A DNA stretch of 64,000 bases. Origin: Kushneria marisflavi (lineage in GTDB: Bacteria; Pseudomonadota; Gammaproteobacteria; Pseudomonadales; Halomonadaceae). The stretch lies in NCBI RefSeq assembly GCF_002157205.1, contig NZ_CP021358.1:3534001-3598000 (forward strand). Direction: 5' to 3'. Position 1 is the stretch's first letter. Each line of letters begins with the position of its first letter. This document shows, piece by piece, positions 17,182-25,145 of this stretch. Under the pieces are notes generated by a model. It saw nothing but the letters and a program-made list of their open reading frames with translations. It was not told where the DNA came from and ran no database searches. The position numbers were made by a program, and so were the translations under genes.

Positions 17182-18021
17182 ATGAACAAGCTGGTTGAGT
17201 CCATCAAGAAAATTGCCTGGGAGGCCTGTGACGCTATCCTGGAGGTCTACCAGAGCCCGATAGAAGTGACTGAAAAAGAGGACACCAGTCCTCTAACTCA
17301 GGCTGACTTGTCAGCACATCGATTAATCTCGCAACGCCTGTCCGTTTTAACTCCTTCATGGCCCACGCTATCGGAAGAGTCAGTAGACTCTGACATTGAA
17401 GACAGATTGTCGTGGACAACCTTCTGGCTGATCGATCCTCTGGACGGCACCAGGGAGTTTATCAACCGAAACGGTGAATTTACGGTCAACATCGCGCTGA
17501 TCCATGAGGGCAGGCCGATTCTCGGAGTGATTGCCGCTCCTGTTTTGAACACCATGTGGTATGCGGTGAAAGATAAGGGGGCATGGCGTCAAAATCCGGA
17601 TGAGCCGGCAAAGCGTATTGCCACGACTACCTGGCAGCCCGAACAGCGCCTTCGCATTGTAGGAAGTCGCTCTCATGGCAATCACAAACTCGAGCGCCTT
17701 TTGAAGGTTCTACCGCCCCATGAGCTTGAAGGCGTAGGCAGTTCTCTCAAGTTTTGTCGCATTGCAGAAGGTGCAGCCGACTGTTACCCAAGGCCCGGTG
17801 CCACATGTGAATGGGATACGGGAGCTGCGCACATTATCCTCGAAGAAGCCGGCGGCACCGTTCTTCGATTGAACACCGAGACGTATAAGGTTGAAGAGTC
17901 GCTTCAATATAATCAGCGTCACTCACTGATTAACCCGGATTTCATTGCTCTTGGGCGAGGGCTTGCCGAGAAATGGAATGAACCGGGTTTTTTGAGTCAC
18001 TATGTTGGCACCGCGCCTTAA
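17182..18021 (+). CDS. cysQ: 3'(2'),5'-bisphosphate nucleotidase
   Basis: Hydrolyses adenosine 3',5'-bisphosphate (PAP) from sulfate assimilation to AMP. The 279-residue inositol-monophosphatase-fold protein has the metal-binding motifs SEES (64-67) and DPLDGTREF (85-93), and the downstream EWDTGAAHIILEEAGG segment. Mg2+-dependent and lithium-sensitive in the family. The start ATG 17182 follows GGGACAGGAAACG. A sigma-28 promoter for fliD overlaps its stop codon. Alone in its transcription unit between the polysaccharide and flagellar clusters. Confidence 0.92.
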   Translation: MNKLVESIKKIAWEACDAILEVYQSPIEVTEKEDTSPLTQADLSAHRLISQRLSVLTPSWPTLSEESVDSDIEDRLSWTTFWLIDPLDGTREFINRNGEFTVNIALIHEGRPILGVIAAPVLNTMWYAVKDKGAWRQNPDEPAKRIATTTWQPEQRLRIVGSRSHGNHKLERLLKVLPPHELEGVGSSLKFCRIAEGAADCYPRPGATCEWDTGAAHIILEEAGGTVLRLNTETYKVEESLQYNQRHSLINPDFIALGRGLAEKWNEPGFLSHYVGTAP

Positions 18022-18045
18022 ATATTCTGCGATAGCTGCCGATAG
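18019..18045 (+). promoter_or_regulatory. Sigma-28 (FliA) promoter of fliD
   Basis: TAAATATT (18019-18026), 11-nt spacer, GCCGATAG (18038-18045). This is close to the consensus TAAAGTTT-N11-GCCGATAA. The first three bases are the cysQ stop codon. It gives a leader of roughly 60 nt before fliD. Confidence 0.82.
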
Positions 18046-18109
18046 TGTCACCAAGAGAACAATGAATCCGCTTCTGCCTGCCAGGATTCACCATTCCGGA
18101 GAGTTATAA

Positions 18110-19468
18110 ATGGCTATCGAATCACTGGGTGTCGGTTCCAACCTTAATCTGTCATCACTACTTGACGGTCTGGAAAAGTCTGAAAAAACCAAGCTGCAAC
18201 CGATTACAGCCAAGCTTTCGTCGACCAATGCCAAGCTATCTGCGTTTGGCCAGCTTCAGAATTCGCTTGAAAGCTTTCAGACTGCAGCCCAAAAGCTCAA
18301 CGACTCAAAACTCTATCAAGGCTTTGCAACGCAGGTCAGTGGCTCGGCATTGACGGCAAAAGCCGACAGTACGGCAGCTGCAGGCAGTTATGACATTCAG
18401 GTCAATAGTCTTGCGACAGCTGAATCACGAGCTACAGCGGGACGCGCCGACACCGACAGTATTGTTGGCACCGGTCAATTGACCATCAATCTTGGAAGCA
18501 AGTCTACTGATATTGATATTACCGATGGTTCATTGAGTGGTATTCGCGACGCCATCAATAAAGCCGATGCCGGTGTCACAGCTTCCATCATCAACGACGG
18601 CAGTGGAACCCCTTACCGACTGGTATTGAATTCTCAAACGACAGGTGCCGCTTCAACCATGTCGTTTGATAGTACCAATAGTGATCTGAAGTCGCTTTTC
18701 AGTGGGGCTGAAACGACGGTGACAGCGCAGGATGCCAGTATTACCGTTAATGGATTGGCCATTACAAGCTCAACCAATACGGTAAAAGAGGCTATTCAGG
18801 GGGTCACCCTTGATCTTGCCGAAACGACAGCTGCAGGAGCATCAACAAAACTGACGGTTAATCAGGACACTGACAGCGTCAAAACGGCGGTGAAGGATTT
18901 TGTCACGGCCTACAACAACCTGGCTGACAAGATCACTTCTCTGACAAAGCCTACTGGCGAAGGGGATAGCTTCAGAGGCGCTGCGTTAACCGGTAACAGC
19001 AATGTTCGCTCTGTTCAAAGCACGCTTCGTAACATCATGAGCAGCGCGGTCGATGGTGGCGGCATGAATTATCTTTTTGAAGCCGGCGTCAGTTTTAGCA
19101 AGGATCTCACTAAAAGTGGCAAGCTTGAGATTACGGATGAAGCCAAGCTGGACAAGGCGCTTTCCTCGAACCTTGATGGCATGAAAGGGCTTTTCAGCGG
19201 AGACGGTACCAACGGTATCGCCTCAAGGCTGGATAGCAGCATCAAGCAGATGCTGTCTGACAATGGGGTTGTCGGTAGTGCCCAAACAGGCTTGAAGAGT
19301 TCGGTAGAAAGTCTCAAGGACCGTAGTGCCAAGATGCAGGACAGCATCAGCACGACCATGGAACGCTACAAGAAGCAGTTTCAGCAACTCGATTCGCTGA
19401 TGTCTCAGCTCAACAATACTCAGTCGTACCTTGCTCAGCAGCTTGACGCACTCAATAAAGCTTCATAA
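18110..19468 (+). CDS. fliD: Flagellar filament cap protein (HAP2)
   Basis: FliD forms the cap at the filament tip and helps flagellin fold and polymerise. The 452-residue protein starts MAIESLGVGSNLNLSSLLDGLEKSEKTKL, typical of the family, with N- and C-terminal coiled coils and a variable centre (FliD_N and FliD_C regions). The C-terminus ends in a heptad-rich segment (MERYKKQFQQLDSLMSQLNNTQSYLAQQLDAL). GGAG stands nine nt before the ATG. First gene of fliD-fliS-fliT-fliK-like-fhlX. Confidence 0.95.
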   Translation: MAIESLGVGSNLNLSSLLDGLEKSEKTKLQPITAKLSSTNAKLSAFGQLQNSLESFQTAAQKLNDSKLYQGFATQVSGSALTAKADSTAAAGSYDIQVNSLATAESRATAGRADTDSIVGTGQLTINLGSKSTDIDITDGSLSGIRDAINKADAGVTASIINDGSGTPYRLVLNSQTTGAASTMSFDSTNSDLKSLFSGAETTVTAQDASITVNGLAITSSTNTVKEAIQGVTLDLAETTAAGASTKLTVNQDTDSVKTAVKDFVTAYNNLADKITSLTKPTGEGDSFRGAALTGNSNVRSVQSTLRNIMSSAVDGGGMNYLFEAGVSFSKDLTKSGKLEITDEAKLDKALSSNLDGMKGLFSGDGTNGIASRLDSSIKQMLSDNGVVGSAQTGLKSSVESLKDRSAKMQDSISTTMERYKKQFQQLDSLMSQLNNTQSYLAQQLDALNKAS

Positions 19469-19494
19469 TACGATTACTGCGACGGATACCAGTT

Positions 19495-19911
19495 ATGTAT
19501 ACACAAAGAGGGGCAAGCACCTACGCATCTGTAGGAGTGGAGACAGGGGCCATGAGCGCCTCTCCTCATCAGTTGATCGTCATGCTGTTCGACGGTGCCA
19601 TGGCGGCCATATTCAAGGCCAAATGGGCCATGGATCACCATGACATTGCTGGCAGAGGCATGGCCATTTCAAAGGCGATCGATATCATTGATGGTGGGTT
19701 GCGGGCCAGCCTGGACATGACGCGTGGTGGAGAGCTGGCAGGGCGGCTGTCATCACTTTATGAATATATGTCACGCTCGCTTCTCAAGGCCAATGTCTCC
19801 AATGACAAGGCGTTGCTTGAGCATGTGGAAAGCCTTTTAAGCGATATTTCCGGGGCATGGAAGGAAATCGGTACGGCTTCTCAGCAACCTGCCGCAGCAG
19901 CTCAGGGCTGA
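19495..19911 (+). CDS. fliS: Flagellin export chaperone FliS
   Basis: Cytoplasmic chaperone that binds the C-terminal helix of flagellin and prevents premature assembly. The 138-residue protein has YTQRGASTYASVGVETGAMSASPHQLIVMLFDGAM near the N-terminus, the family hallmark, then a four-helix bundle. It sits 26 bp after fliD and one base before fliT, the conserved fliDST order. Confidence 0.95.
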   Translation: MYTQRGASTYASVGVETGAMSASPHQLIVMLFDGAMAAIFKAKWAMDHHDIAGRGMAISKAIDIIDGGLRASLDMTRGGELAGRLSSLYEYMSRSLLKANVSNDKALLEHVESLLSDISGAWKEIGTASQQPAAAAQG

Positions 19912-19912
19912 T

Positions 19913-20263
19913 ATGGAAAAAAAACGTGCTCTGATCATCCATGGCTATGAGCGGGCCCTGAGTGTGAGCCAGGAAATGCTGGGTCACGCCGGTACTGGGC
20001 AGTGGCACAAACTTATTGAGCTTGAGCATGATTATCTATGTGAAATCGATCGGCTTCGAGTGCGCGACGAACAGATAACCCTGGATAGCGAGCGCCAGGC
20101 CTACAAGAAAAAAATTCTTGCCCAGCTTCTGGAAAACGACCAACAGCTTCATTTGTTATTGCAGCAAAGGCTTGATGAGCTCAGCCAGCTCATGGAAAAA
20201 AGCCGGGTGCAGCAGCAGGTCAGTCGTGCTTATAGTGCGACATCAGCTCCAATGGGTGAATAG
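19913..20263 (+). CDS. fliT: FliT-like flagellar chaperone
   Basis: Small helical protein of 116 residues (MEKKRALIIHGYERALSVSQEML start). In enterics FliT chaperones FliD and, when free, binds FlhDC to damp class II transcription. Sequence conservation is low, so the call uses size, helical composition, charged and Gln-rich C-terminal half, and position right after fliS. The ATG is one base after the fliS stop. Confidence 0.8.
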   Translation: MEKKRALIIHGYERALSVSQEMLGHAGTGQWHKLIELEHDYLCEIDRLRVRDEQITLDSERQAYKKKILAQLLENDQQLHLLLQQRLDELSQLMEKSRVQQQVSRAYSATSAPMGE

Positions 20264-20265
20264 TC

Positions 20266-21351
20266 ATGAGTACCATTACGCCACTGCTGGATACCTTGCT
20301 TCATAATGTTCTGGGGCGTCGTGCGGATCTGGATCGGGTTGCTTCAAGGCAACCCGATTTGCCGTTGGGAAGCGTGACCTATGCACCGGCCGTGCGTCAT
20401 GGTACCTCGGATACGCCTGATGAAACGCTGGAGCGCCATAGCGATGATGCGGCGGCAAGAGCCAAACTACCTGACAAGGCATCTGCTCGTGTGACCACTT
20501 CGAGTCAGGGTCTTTTTTTTCAGGACACCGCTTCGGATAGCACGCCCGGATCCTCCAGAACGCATTTCAGTGCTGAAGCCAGAGCCATTTCGCGCATTCT
20601 GGAGAAATTTCCTGCCACGGCTCCTGTGATTAGCACTGATTCGGTCCTGTTGCCGACGGAAGAGTCGCCCAAAGCGCCCGCACTTGCAGCGACGCTCGCC
20701 TCGCAGATCAGGCATAGCGGGCTTTTTTATGAGTCGCACCTTCGTCAATGGCTTCTGGGGCAATACAATCAACAAGCGTTGCTCAAGGAACCACAAAACA
20801 GGTTTTTCCAGCTTGCTGCGGCTGGAAGCCAGACACCTTCCGATGCCGATCCGGCATACGATACCTTCTTCGTAGCCATGCGCGAGCGCCCTGCAGCACA
20901 AGCCGCAATGACTTCCTCTGAACGAGAAGGTGTTAGACAACACACCATGACCTCTGGCCAGGATGACCTTCAGGGAGTTCTGCGTCATCAGCTGGAGCTC
21001 ATGACGTCTTCTCTGGTTCGATGGGAAGGCTTTCTAACGCCTCAGATACCTGTGCACTGGGAAATCGAGCAACAGTTCGAGGCGGCTGATAGTGAGCGTT
21101 CAGATGAAACGCCTCGGATCTGGCGCTCGAAGCTGAGATTGACGCTGCCTACCCTGGGACATGTTGACCTTGAAATCAGTCTTCAGGACAAGGTCATCAA
21201 CGTCAGCGGTAGGGTAGAGCTGCCTCATCTGGCTTGGATGACCGTTCAGGGGCGCCAGCTTGATGAAAGAATGGCCGGAGCCGGATTGCAACTGGCCAAC
21301 CTGCATTTCACTCCTCAGGGCTCAAATGATCATGGGAGTGGAACAACATGA
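20266..21351 (+). CDS. Second FliK-like hook-length control domain protein
   Basis: A 361-residue protein with a low-complexity N-terminal two thirds and a C-terminal domain of about 80 residues (LRLTLPTLGHVDLEISLQDKVINVSGRVE, then a helical segment and LQLANLHF) resembling the Flg_hook domain of FliK. It is paired with the fhlX gene, overlapping its start by four nt, like the FliK-like/FlhB-like gene pairs (ylqG-ylqH) described in Bacillus. A true fliK lies elsewhere (minus strand near 55 kb), so this is an additional paralogue. Its role in this organism is not known. Confidence 0.7.
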   Translation: MSTITPLLDTLLHNVLGRRADLDRVASRQPDLPLGSVTYAPAVRHGTSDTPDETLERHSDDAAARAKLPDKASARVTTSSQGLFFQDTASDSTPGSSRTHFSAEARAISRILEKFPATAPVISTDSVLLPTEESPKAPALAATLASQIRHSGLFYESHLRQWLLGQYNQQALLKEPQNRFFQLAAAGSQTPSDADPAYDTFFVAMRERPAAQAAMTSSEREGVRQHTMTSGQDDLQGVLRHQLELMTSSLVRWEGFLTPQIPVHWEIEQQFEAADSERSDETPRIWRSKLRLTLPTLGHVDLEISLQDKVINVSGRVELPHLAWMTVQGRQLDERMAGAGLQLANLHFTPQGSNDHGSGTT

Positions 21352-21632
21352 CAGCATCAAAAGGCTATCCCAATGATCGTCAGCGCGCTGTTGCCATCGC
21401 GCATGATGGCAACGACGCTCCTCGTGTGGTGGCCAAGGGGTATGGTACGACGGCCGATGCCATCATTGAAAAAGCACAGGCAAGCGGCATCTTTGTGCAT
21501 CAATCACCAGAGCTGGTCAATCTGCTTTTGCATGTCGATCTCGATGATCGCATCCCCAGGGAATTGTATCTGGCGCTGGCAGAGCTTCTGTGCTGGATAC
21601 ATGAGCTTGAGCGTGACGCCACCTCTCTCTAG
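21348..21632 (+). CDS. FlhB C-terminal domain homologue (FhlX/YlqH type)
   Basis: A 94-residue protein corresponding to the cytoplasmic FlhB-CC fragment that remains after autocleavage. RAVAIAHDGNDAPRVVAKGYGTTADAIIEKA aligns with the post-NPTH part of FlhB, and the C-terminal PRELYLALAELLCWIHELE aligns with its last helices. It lacks the NPTH cleavage loop and the four membrane helices. In Salmonella such a protein can partly substitute for FlhB-CC. The start overlaps the preceding stop (ATGA). It is the last gene before a terminator. Confidence 0.85.
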   Translation: MTASKGYPNDRQRAVAIAHDGNDAPRVVAKGYGTTADAIIEKAQASGIFVHQSPELVNLLLHVDLDDRIPRELYLALAELLCWIHELERDATSL

Positions 21633-21696
21633 CAGCACGCAAAGAAACGCTATATTAACGCAAAGATACAAAACAATTTATTTCATTTGACGAAAT

Positions 21697-21719
21697 AGGG
21701 CCCTTTTTGGGCCCTTTTC
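21697..21719 (+). terminator. Terminator of the fliD operon
   Basis: AGGGCCC (21697-21703), loop of five T, GGGCCCT (21709-21715) then TTT; short GC-only stem followed by T-rich sequence. Confidence 0.85.
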
Positions 21720-21988
21720 GTCTAACGTTGATTTTATTGAGTAATTTCTCTGCTATTGTCTTAATAAGAGTCGTAGGAAAACATTGTTTCCGTACTAATC
21801 AAAAAAAGGGTTGTGGTAGTAAAGTATGATGTGTCAATATTGCAGAAAGTAACGGGGCGTTACATTTCGGTTGGATAGTGTCGCCTCACCTGGCAATGAT
21901 CCTGTCACGGAAAACGGTCAAGAGCGTGAACAATCGCCGCTGTACCTGTCGCGACACGGATAAATTTTCAAGACGAGGGGAAGGGAAC
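21720..21988 (+). promoter_or_regulatory. Upstream region of flhDC
   Basis: About 270 bp without a gene. A weak sigma-70-like pair lies at 21728-21756 (TTGATT, 17 nt, TGCTAT). TGTCGCGACA at 21947-21956 is a perfect 10-bp palindrome 32 bp before the flhD ATG. flhDC promoters usually integrate many regulators, so this is the likely control region, but no known operator is recognised. Confidence 0.5.
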
Positions 21989-22345
21989 ATGATGACCACA
22001 AGCCATCTGCTGGACGATATTCGTAACGTCAATCTGTCTTATCTGCTTCTAGTTCAACGGCTTTTGAACGAAGACCGTTCTGCTGCCATGTTCAGACTGA
22101 AGCTGAGCGAGCAGATGGCGGATACCCTGGCATCATTACCCATTTCACAGCTTGCAAAGCTTGCGAACTCCAATCAGCTGCTGTGCCACTTTGCACTGGT
22201 TGATCCTGCTCAGCTCGCATCGCTGACGACGCAGCAGCGCGAAGACGATCTCAAGCGCACCCACGCTGCCATTTTGCTGGCCGGCAGCATGCATGATGAC
22301 GAGGAGGAGGTGGTGCTGAAAAAGGGGCACCATCATGGCCGATAA
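21989..22345 (+). CDS. flhD: Flagellar master regulator subunit FlhD
   Basis: FlhD joins FlhC in the FlhD4C2 activator that turns on class II flagellar promoters. The 118-residue product (E. coli about 116-119) has [31 protein letters not shown] and the LLCHF cysteine region, both near-identical to the enteric family. The frame runs upstream to 21878, but GGGGAAGGGAA just before the ATG pair at 21989/21992 sets the start. The C-terminal tail (acidic run then KKGHHHGR) is longer in charge than usual. It overlaps flhC by 11 bp. Confidence 0.95.
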   Translation: MMTTSHLLDDIRNVNLSYLLLVQRLLNEDRSAAMFRLKLSEQMADTLASLPISQLAKLANSNQLLCHFALVDPAQLASLTTQQREDDLKRTHAAILLAGSMHDDEEEVVLKKGHHHGR

Positions 22346-22895
22346 AAGCGTCATCAATGAAGTACGTGATATCCAGCTGGCGATCGAGCTGATCGAGCTT
22401 GGCGCCAGGCTTCAGGTGCTTGAAACCGAAACAGACCTTTCCCGTGGGCGATTAATCCGTCTCTATAAGGAAGTACGGGGTGTTTCACCGCCGAAAGGCA
22501 TGCTCCCTTTTTCGACGGATTGGTTTATCACGTGGCTTCCCAATATCCACTCGTCACTGTTCTACAATATTTATCTTTCTCTTCGGGAACAGAGTCGCTG
22601 TGATCGAATGGAAGCCATCATCAAGGCCTACCGGCTCTATTTTGAGCAAATCTCCATGCTGGAAGATGGTGAAGCCGTATTGGGACTGACCCGGGCGTGG
22701 ACGCTGGTACGCTTTTTTGAAAGCGACATGATGCAACTCTCTTCGTGCACCTCATGCAGTGGCAGATTCGTTAACCATGCACATAGTCTTGATCAGGACT
22801 TTGTCTGTGGAATCTGCCAGCCGCCGTCTCGAGCCGGAAAAACCCGTCGTGCTGCCGAGAGAGAGCGTATTAGAAAGGAAAGTGGCGCGCAGTGA
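22335..22895 (+). CDS. flhC: Flagellar master regulator subunit FlhC
   Basis: Zinc-containing DNA-contacting partner of FlhD. The 186-residue product (E. coli 192) has the conserved [22 protein letters not shown] start, [15 protein letters not shown] and [13 protein letters not shown] motifs, and the zinc cysteines C138, C141, C158 and C161 followed by QPPSRA. The overlap with flhD suggests coupled translation. A terminator follows at 22952. The presence of flhDC supports peritrichous-type control rather than the FleQ system of Pseudomonas. Confidence 0.96.
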   Translation: MADKSVINEVRDIQLAIELIELGARLQVLETETDLSRGRLIRLYKEVRGVSPPKGMLPFSTDWFITWLPNIHSSLFYNIYLSLREQSRCDRMEAIIKAYRLYFEQISMLEDGEAVLGLTRAWTLVRFFESDMMQLSSCTSCSGRFVNHAHSLDQDFVCGICQPPSRAGKTRRAAERERIRKESGAQ

Positions 22896-22951
22896 TGCCA
22901 GGATAGCTTCATCGTCATCCTGATGGCCTGTGGCTACCAATATTTCCACCG

Positions 22952-22982
22952 CCCTGACAGCTTTCGCCGTCGGGGTTTTTTT
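22952..22982 (+). terminator. Terminator of flhDC
   Basis: CCCTGACAGC (22952-22961) and GCCGTCGGGG (22966-22975) form a stem with one mismatch and one G-T pair, loop TTTC, followed by seven T. Confidence 0.8.
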
Positions 22983-23165
22983 ATGCCATCTGCTTTTCGC
23001 GCTCACCCCTTCAAAAAAGAAAAATAGCCCCTTTTTCAGAAGCTAGTCCTGCCTTTGATAGTCCATAAAAGGTTTTAACCTTGCCGGTATCTTCCCGAGA
23101 GTCGGGTACGTATTGCAGCAGACGTCATATCCCTTTTCCCCTGAAGAAACTGATGAGATGGGCGC

Positions 23166-23192
23166 TCAAGACAAACCACTTTTGGCCGATGA
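23166..23192 (+). promoter_or_regulatory. Sigma-28 (FliA) promoter of motA-motB-cheA-cheW
   Basis: TCAAGACA (23166-23173), 11-nt spacer, GCCGATGA (23185-23192). The -10 matches seven of eight consensus bases; the -35 is weaker. The predicted leader is about 25 nt. Confidence 0.7.
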
Positions 23193-23224
23193 TATCTCCA
23201 GATTCTGAATACTGAGGAATTACC

Positions 23225-24106
23225 GTGCTTATATTATTTGGATATGTTGCTGTTGTTGCCTCGGTAATCGGGGGGTACATGATGGTGGGTGGTCATCTCG
23301 CCGTGCTATTGCAGCCGGCCGAGATCGTGATCATCTGTGGAGCTGCCATGGGCGCTTTCATCGCCAGTAATAATGGCAAGGCGATCAAGGCAACTCTTAG
23401 GGTCGTGCCAAAGCTCAAGGGAAGCGTCAAATACAACAAGGAGCTTTTCATGGAGCTCATGGCGCTTTTGTACCTGTTACTGGCCAAGGGTCGTCAGGAG
23501 GGGATGATGGCACTTGAGCGCGATGTTGAAAGTCCTGCAGAAAGCCCACTGTTTACTCGCTACCCCAAACTGATGGCAGACCCTTTGCTAATGGAGTTTT
23601 TGACCGACTACTTGCGCCTGATGATCAGCGGCAACATGGATGCCTTCGAAATCGAGTCACTTATGGATCACGAAATCGAGACGTTCCAGCATGAAGCCGA
23701 AATTCCCGTCAATGCGATTTCCGGTGTAGGTGATGGCCTGCCCGCCTTTGGCATCGTGGCCGCTGTCATGGGGGTAGTACATGCACTGGGTGCCGAAGGT
23801 CTGACACCTGAAGAGGTAGGCCCGCTGATCGCGGCGGCTCTGGTCGGTACTTTTCTGGGCATCTTGCTGGCCTATGGCTTCGTGACGCCATTGGCGACTC
23901 ATGTCAGGCATCAGATCGGTGAAGTCGAGAAAATGCTGCAGTGTATCAAGGTCACGCTGCTGGCCAATCTGAATGGTTACGCACCGCCGATTGCCGTCGA
24001 GTTTGGTCGCAAGGTGCTTTATTCAACCGAGCGACCCAGCTTCAGCGAGCTGGAGGAGCATGTTCGCGCCGTTCGTTCACAGCCCAGTGGCAATGGGCAG
24101 GGATAA
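23225..24106 (+). CDS. motA: Flagellar stator protein MotA
   Basis: Inner-membrane stator subunit that, with MotB, couples proton (or sodium) flow to rotor torque. 293 residues, four membrane segments: two near the N-terminus (LILFGYVAVVASVIGGYMMV) and two after residue 165 with the functional prolines in DGLPAFGIVAAVMG and AYGFVTPLATHV. The start is a GTG at 23225 with GAGGAA upstream. The ion used cannot be decided from this subunit alone. Confidence 0.95.
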   Translation: MLILFGYVAVVASVIGGYMMVGGHLAVLLQPAEIVIICGAAMGAFIASNNGKAIKATLRVVPKLKGSVKYNKELFMELMALLYLLLAKGRQEGMMALERDVESPAESPLFTRYPKLMADPLLMEFLTDYLRLMISGNMDAFEIESLMDHEIETFQHEAEIPVNAISGVGDGLPAFGIVAAVMGVVHALGAEGLTPEEVGPLIAAALVGTFLGILLAYGFVTPLATHVRHQIGEVEKMLQCIKVTLLANLNGYAPPIAVEFGRKVLYSTERPSFSELEEHVRAVRSQPSGNGQG

Positions 24107-24109
24107 ATC

Positions 24110-25057
24110 ATGAGCCAGCATCGCCGTCCCGTTGTTGTACGTCGCAAAAAGGCTGCCGGCCACCATGGTTCGCATGGTAGCTGGAAGATTGCCTACGCCG
24201 ATTTCATGACGGCCATGATGGCCTTCTTTCTGGTGATGTGGTTGCTGGCCGGTACATCGAAAGCCGAATTCGAGCAGATCAGCGAATATTTTCGGACGCC
24301 TCTCAAGGTGGCACTGGCTGGAGGGGACCGCAACTCGGCCAGTGACAGTGCCATTCCGGGCGGGGGCGATGATGTCATGCACAGCGACGGTGAGCGCTCC
24401 CGGATCACCATTGAGCAAAACAGCAGCGTGGCGCCAGACATGTCGGCGCTAAGCAGGCTCAAGGCTCGCCTTGAAGCCTTGATGCAGGAGGACCCGGCGC
24501 TGCGCGATTTGCGTTCACAGATGCGCCTGGATCTGACGCCCGAAGGGCTTCGAATTCAGATCGTGGACAGTCAGCGGCGTCCCATGTTCGAGCTGGGCAG
24601 TGCGCGTGTAGCACCTTATATGCATCGTATTCTTACCGCCATTGCGCCGCTGCTCAATGAGCTGCCCAACAAGCTGACTTTGTCAGGGCATACAGATGAC
24701 CTCCCTTTTGCTGCCGGTCTCAAGGGGTACAGCAACTGGGAACTTTCAACCGATCGCGCCAACGCATCACGGCGTGAACTGGTCGCGGGAGGGCTTGAGC
24801 CCGAGAAGCTGCTACGTGTCATCGGCATGGCGGACACCATGAATATGCCGGGTGAAAAAGACAATGCGCTTAACCGTCGGATCAGCATTCTGGTGCTCAA
24901 CAGCCGAGCGCAGAAAATGATGGAAGAAGAAAACATGGCCCCGGGCGCGCCGGCCATTATTGATGGTGACAAAACGCCGATTTCCATCGACGGACTCACC
25001 CAGGGCGCGGGCGCTCTGAATACTTCGGGGGCGTCAGAACAGACGACACAATCATGA
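24110..25057 (+). CDS. motB: Flagellar stator protein MotB
   Basis: Peptidoglycan-anchored stator subunit, 315 residues. A basic N-terminus is followed by one membrane helix (WKIAYADFMTAMMAFFLVMWLL) carrying the ion-binding aspartate D31, then a plug region and a C-terminal OmpA-like domain with LSGHTDDLPFAAG and LNRRISILV. The residues around D31 are of the MotB proton type, similar to E. coli rather than PomB. It starts three nt after motA. Confidence 0.95.
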   Translation: MSQHRRPVVVRRKKAAGHHGSHGSWKIAYADFMTAMMAFFLVMWLLAGTSKAEFEQISEYFRTPLKVALAGGDRNSASDSAIPGGGDDVMHSDGERSRITIEQNSSVAPDMSALSRLKARLEALMQEDPALRDLRSQMRLDLTPEGLRIQIVDSQRRPMFELGSARVAPYMHRILTAIAPLLNELPNKLTLSGHTDDLPFAAGLKGYSNWELSTDRANASRRELVAGGLEPEKLLRVIGMADTMNMPGEKDNALNRRISILVLNSRAQKMMEEENMAPGAPAIIDGDKTPISIDGLTQGAGALNTSGASEQTTQS

Positions 25058-25145
25058 GCATCATGACGGCAGGTTTTGAAGGCACTTTCGCGTGCGCTCG
25101 AGTCGAGCGTGGGATCGAATCCAGAAGCAGGGCAGGGCATCAGTC

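Noticed and set aside
18005..18020. TTGGCAC-like sigma-54 element before fliD
   Set aside because: The -24 half is present by chance, but the -12 GC is missing, and an excellent sigma-28 site overlaps it. FlhDC-type systems do not use sigma-54 here.
23022..23049. AAATAGCC followed by GCTAGTCC as an FlhDC box for motA
   Set aside because: The right half and both outer arms match poorly and it lies about 200 bp from motA, whereas a good sigma-28 promoter is adjacent.
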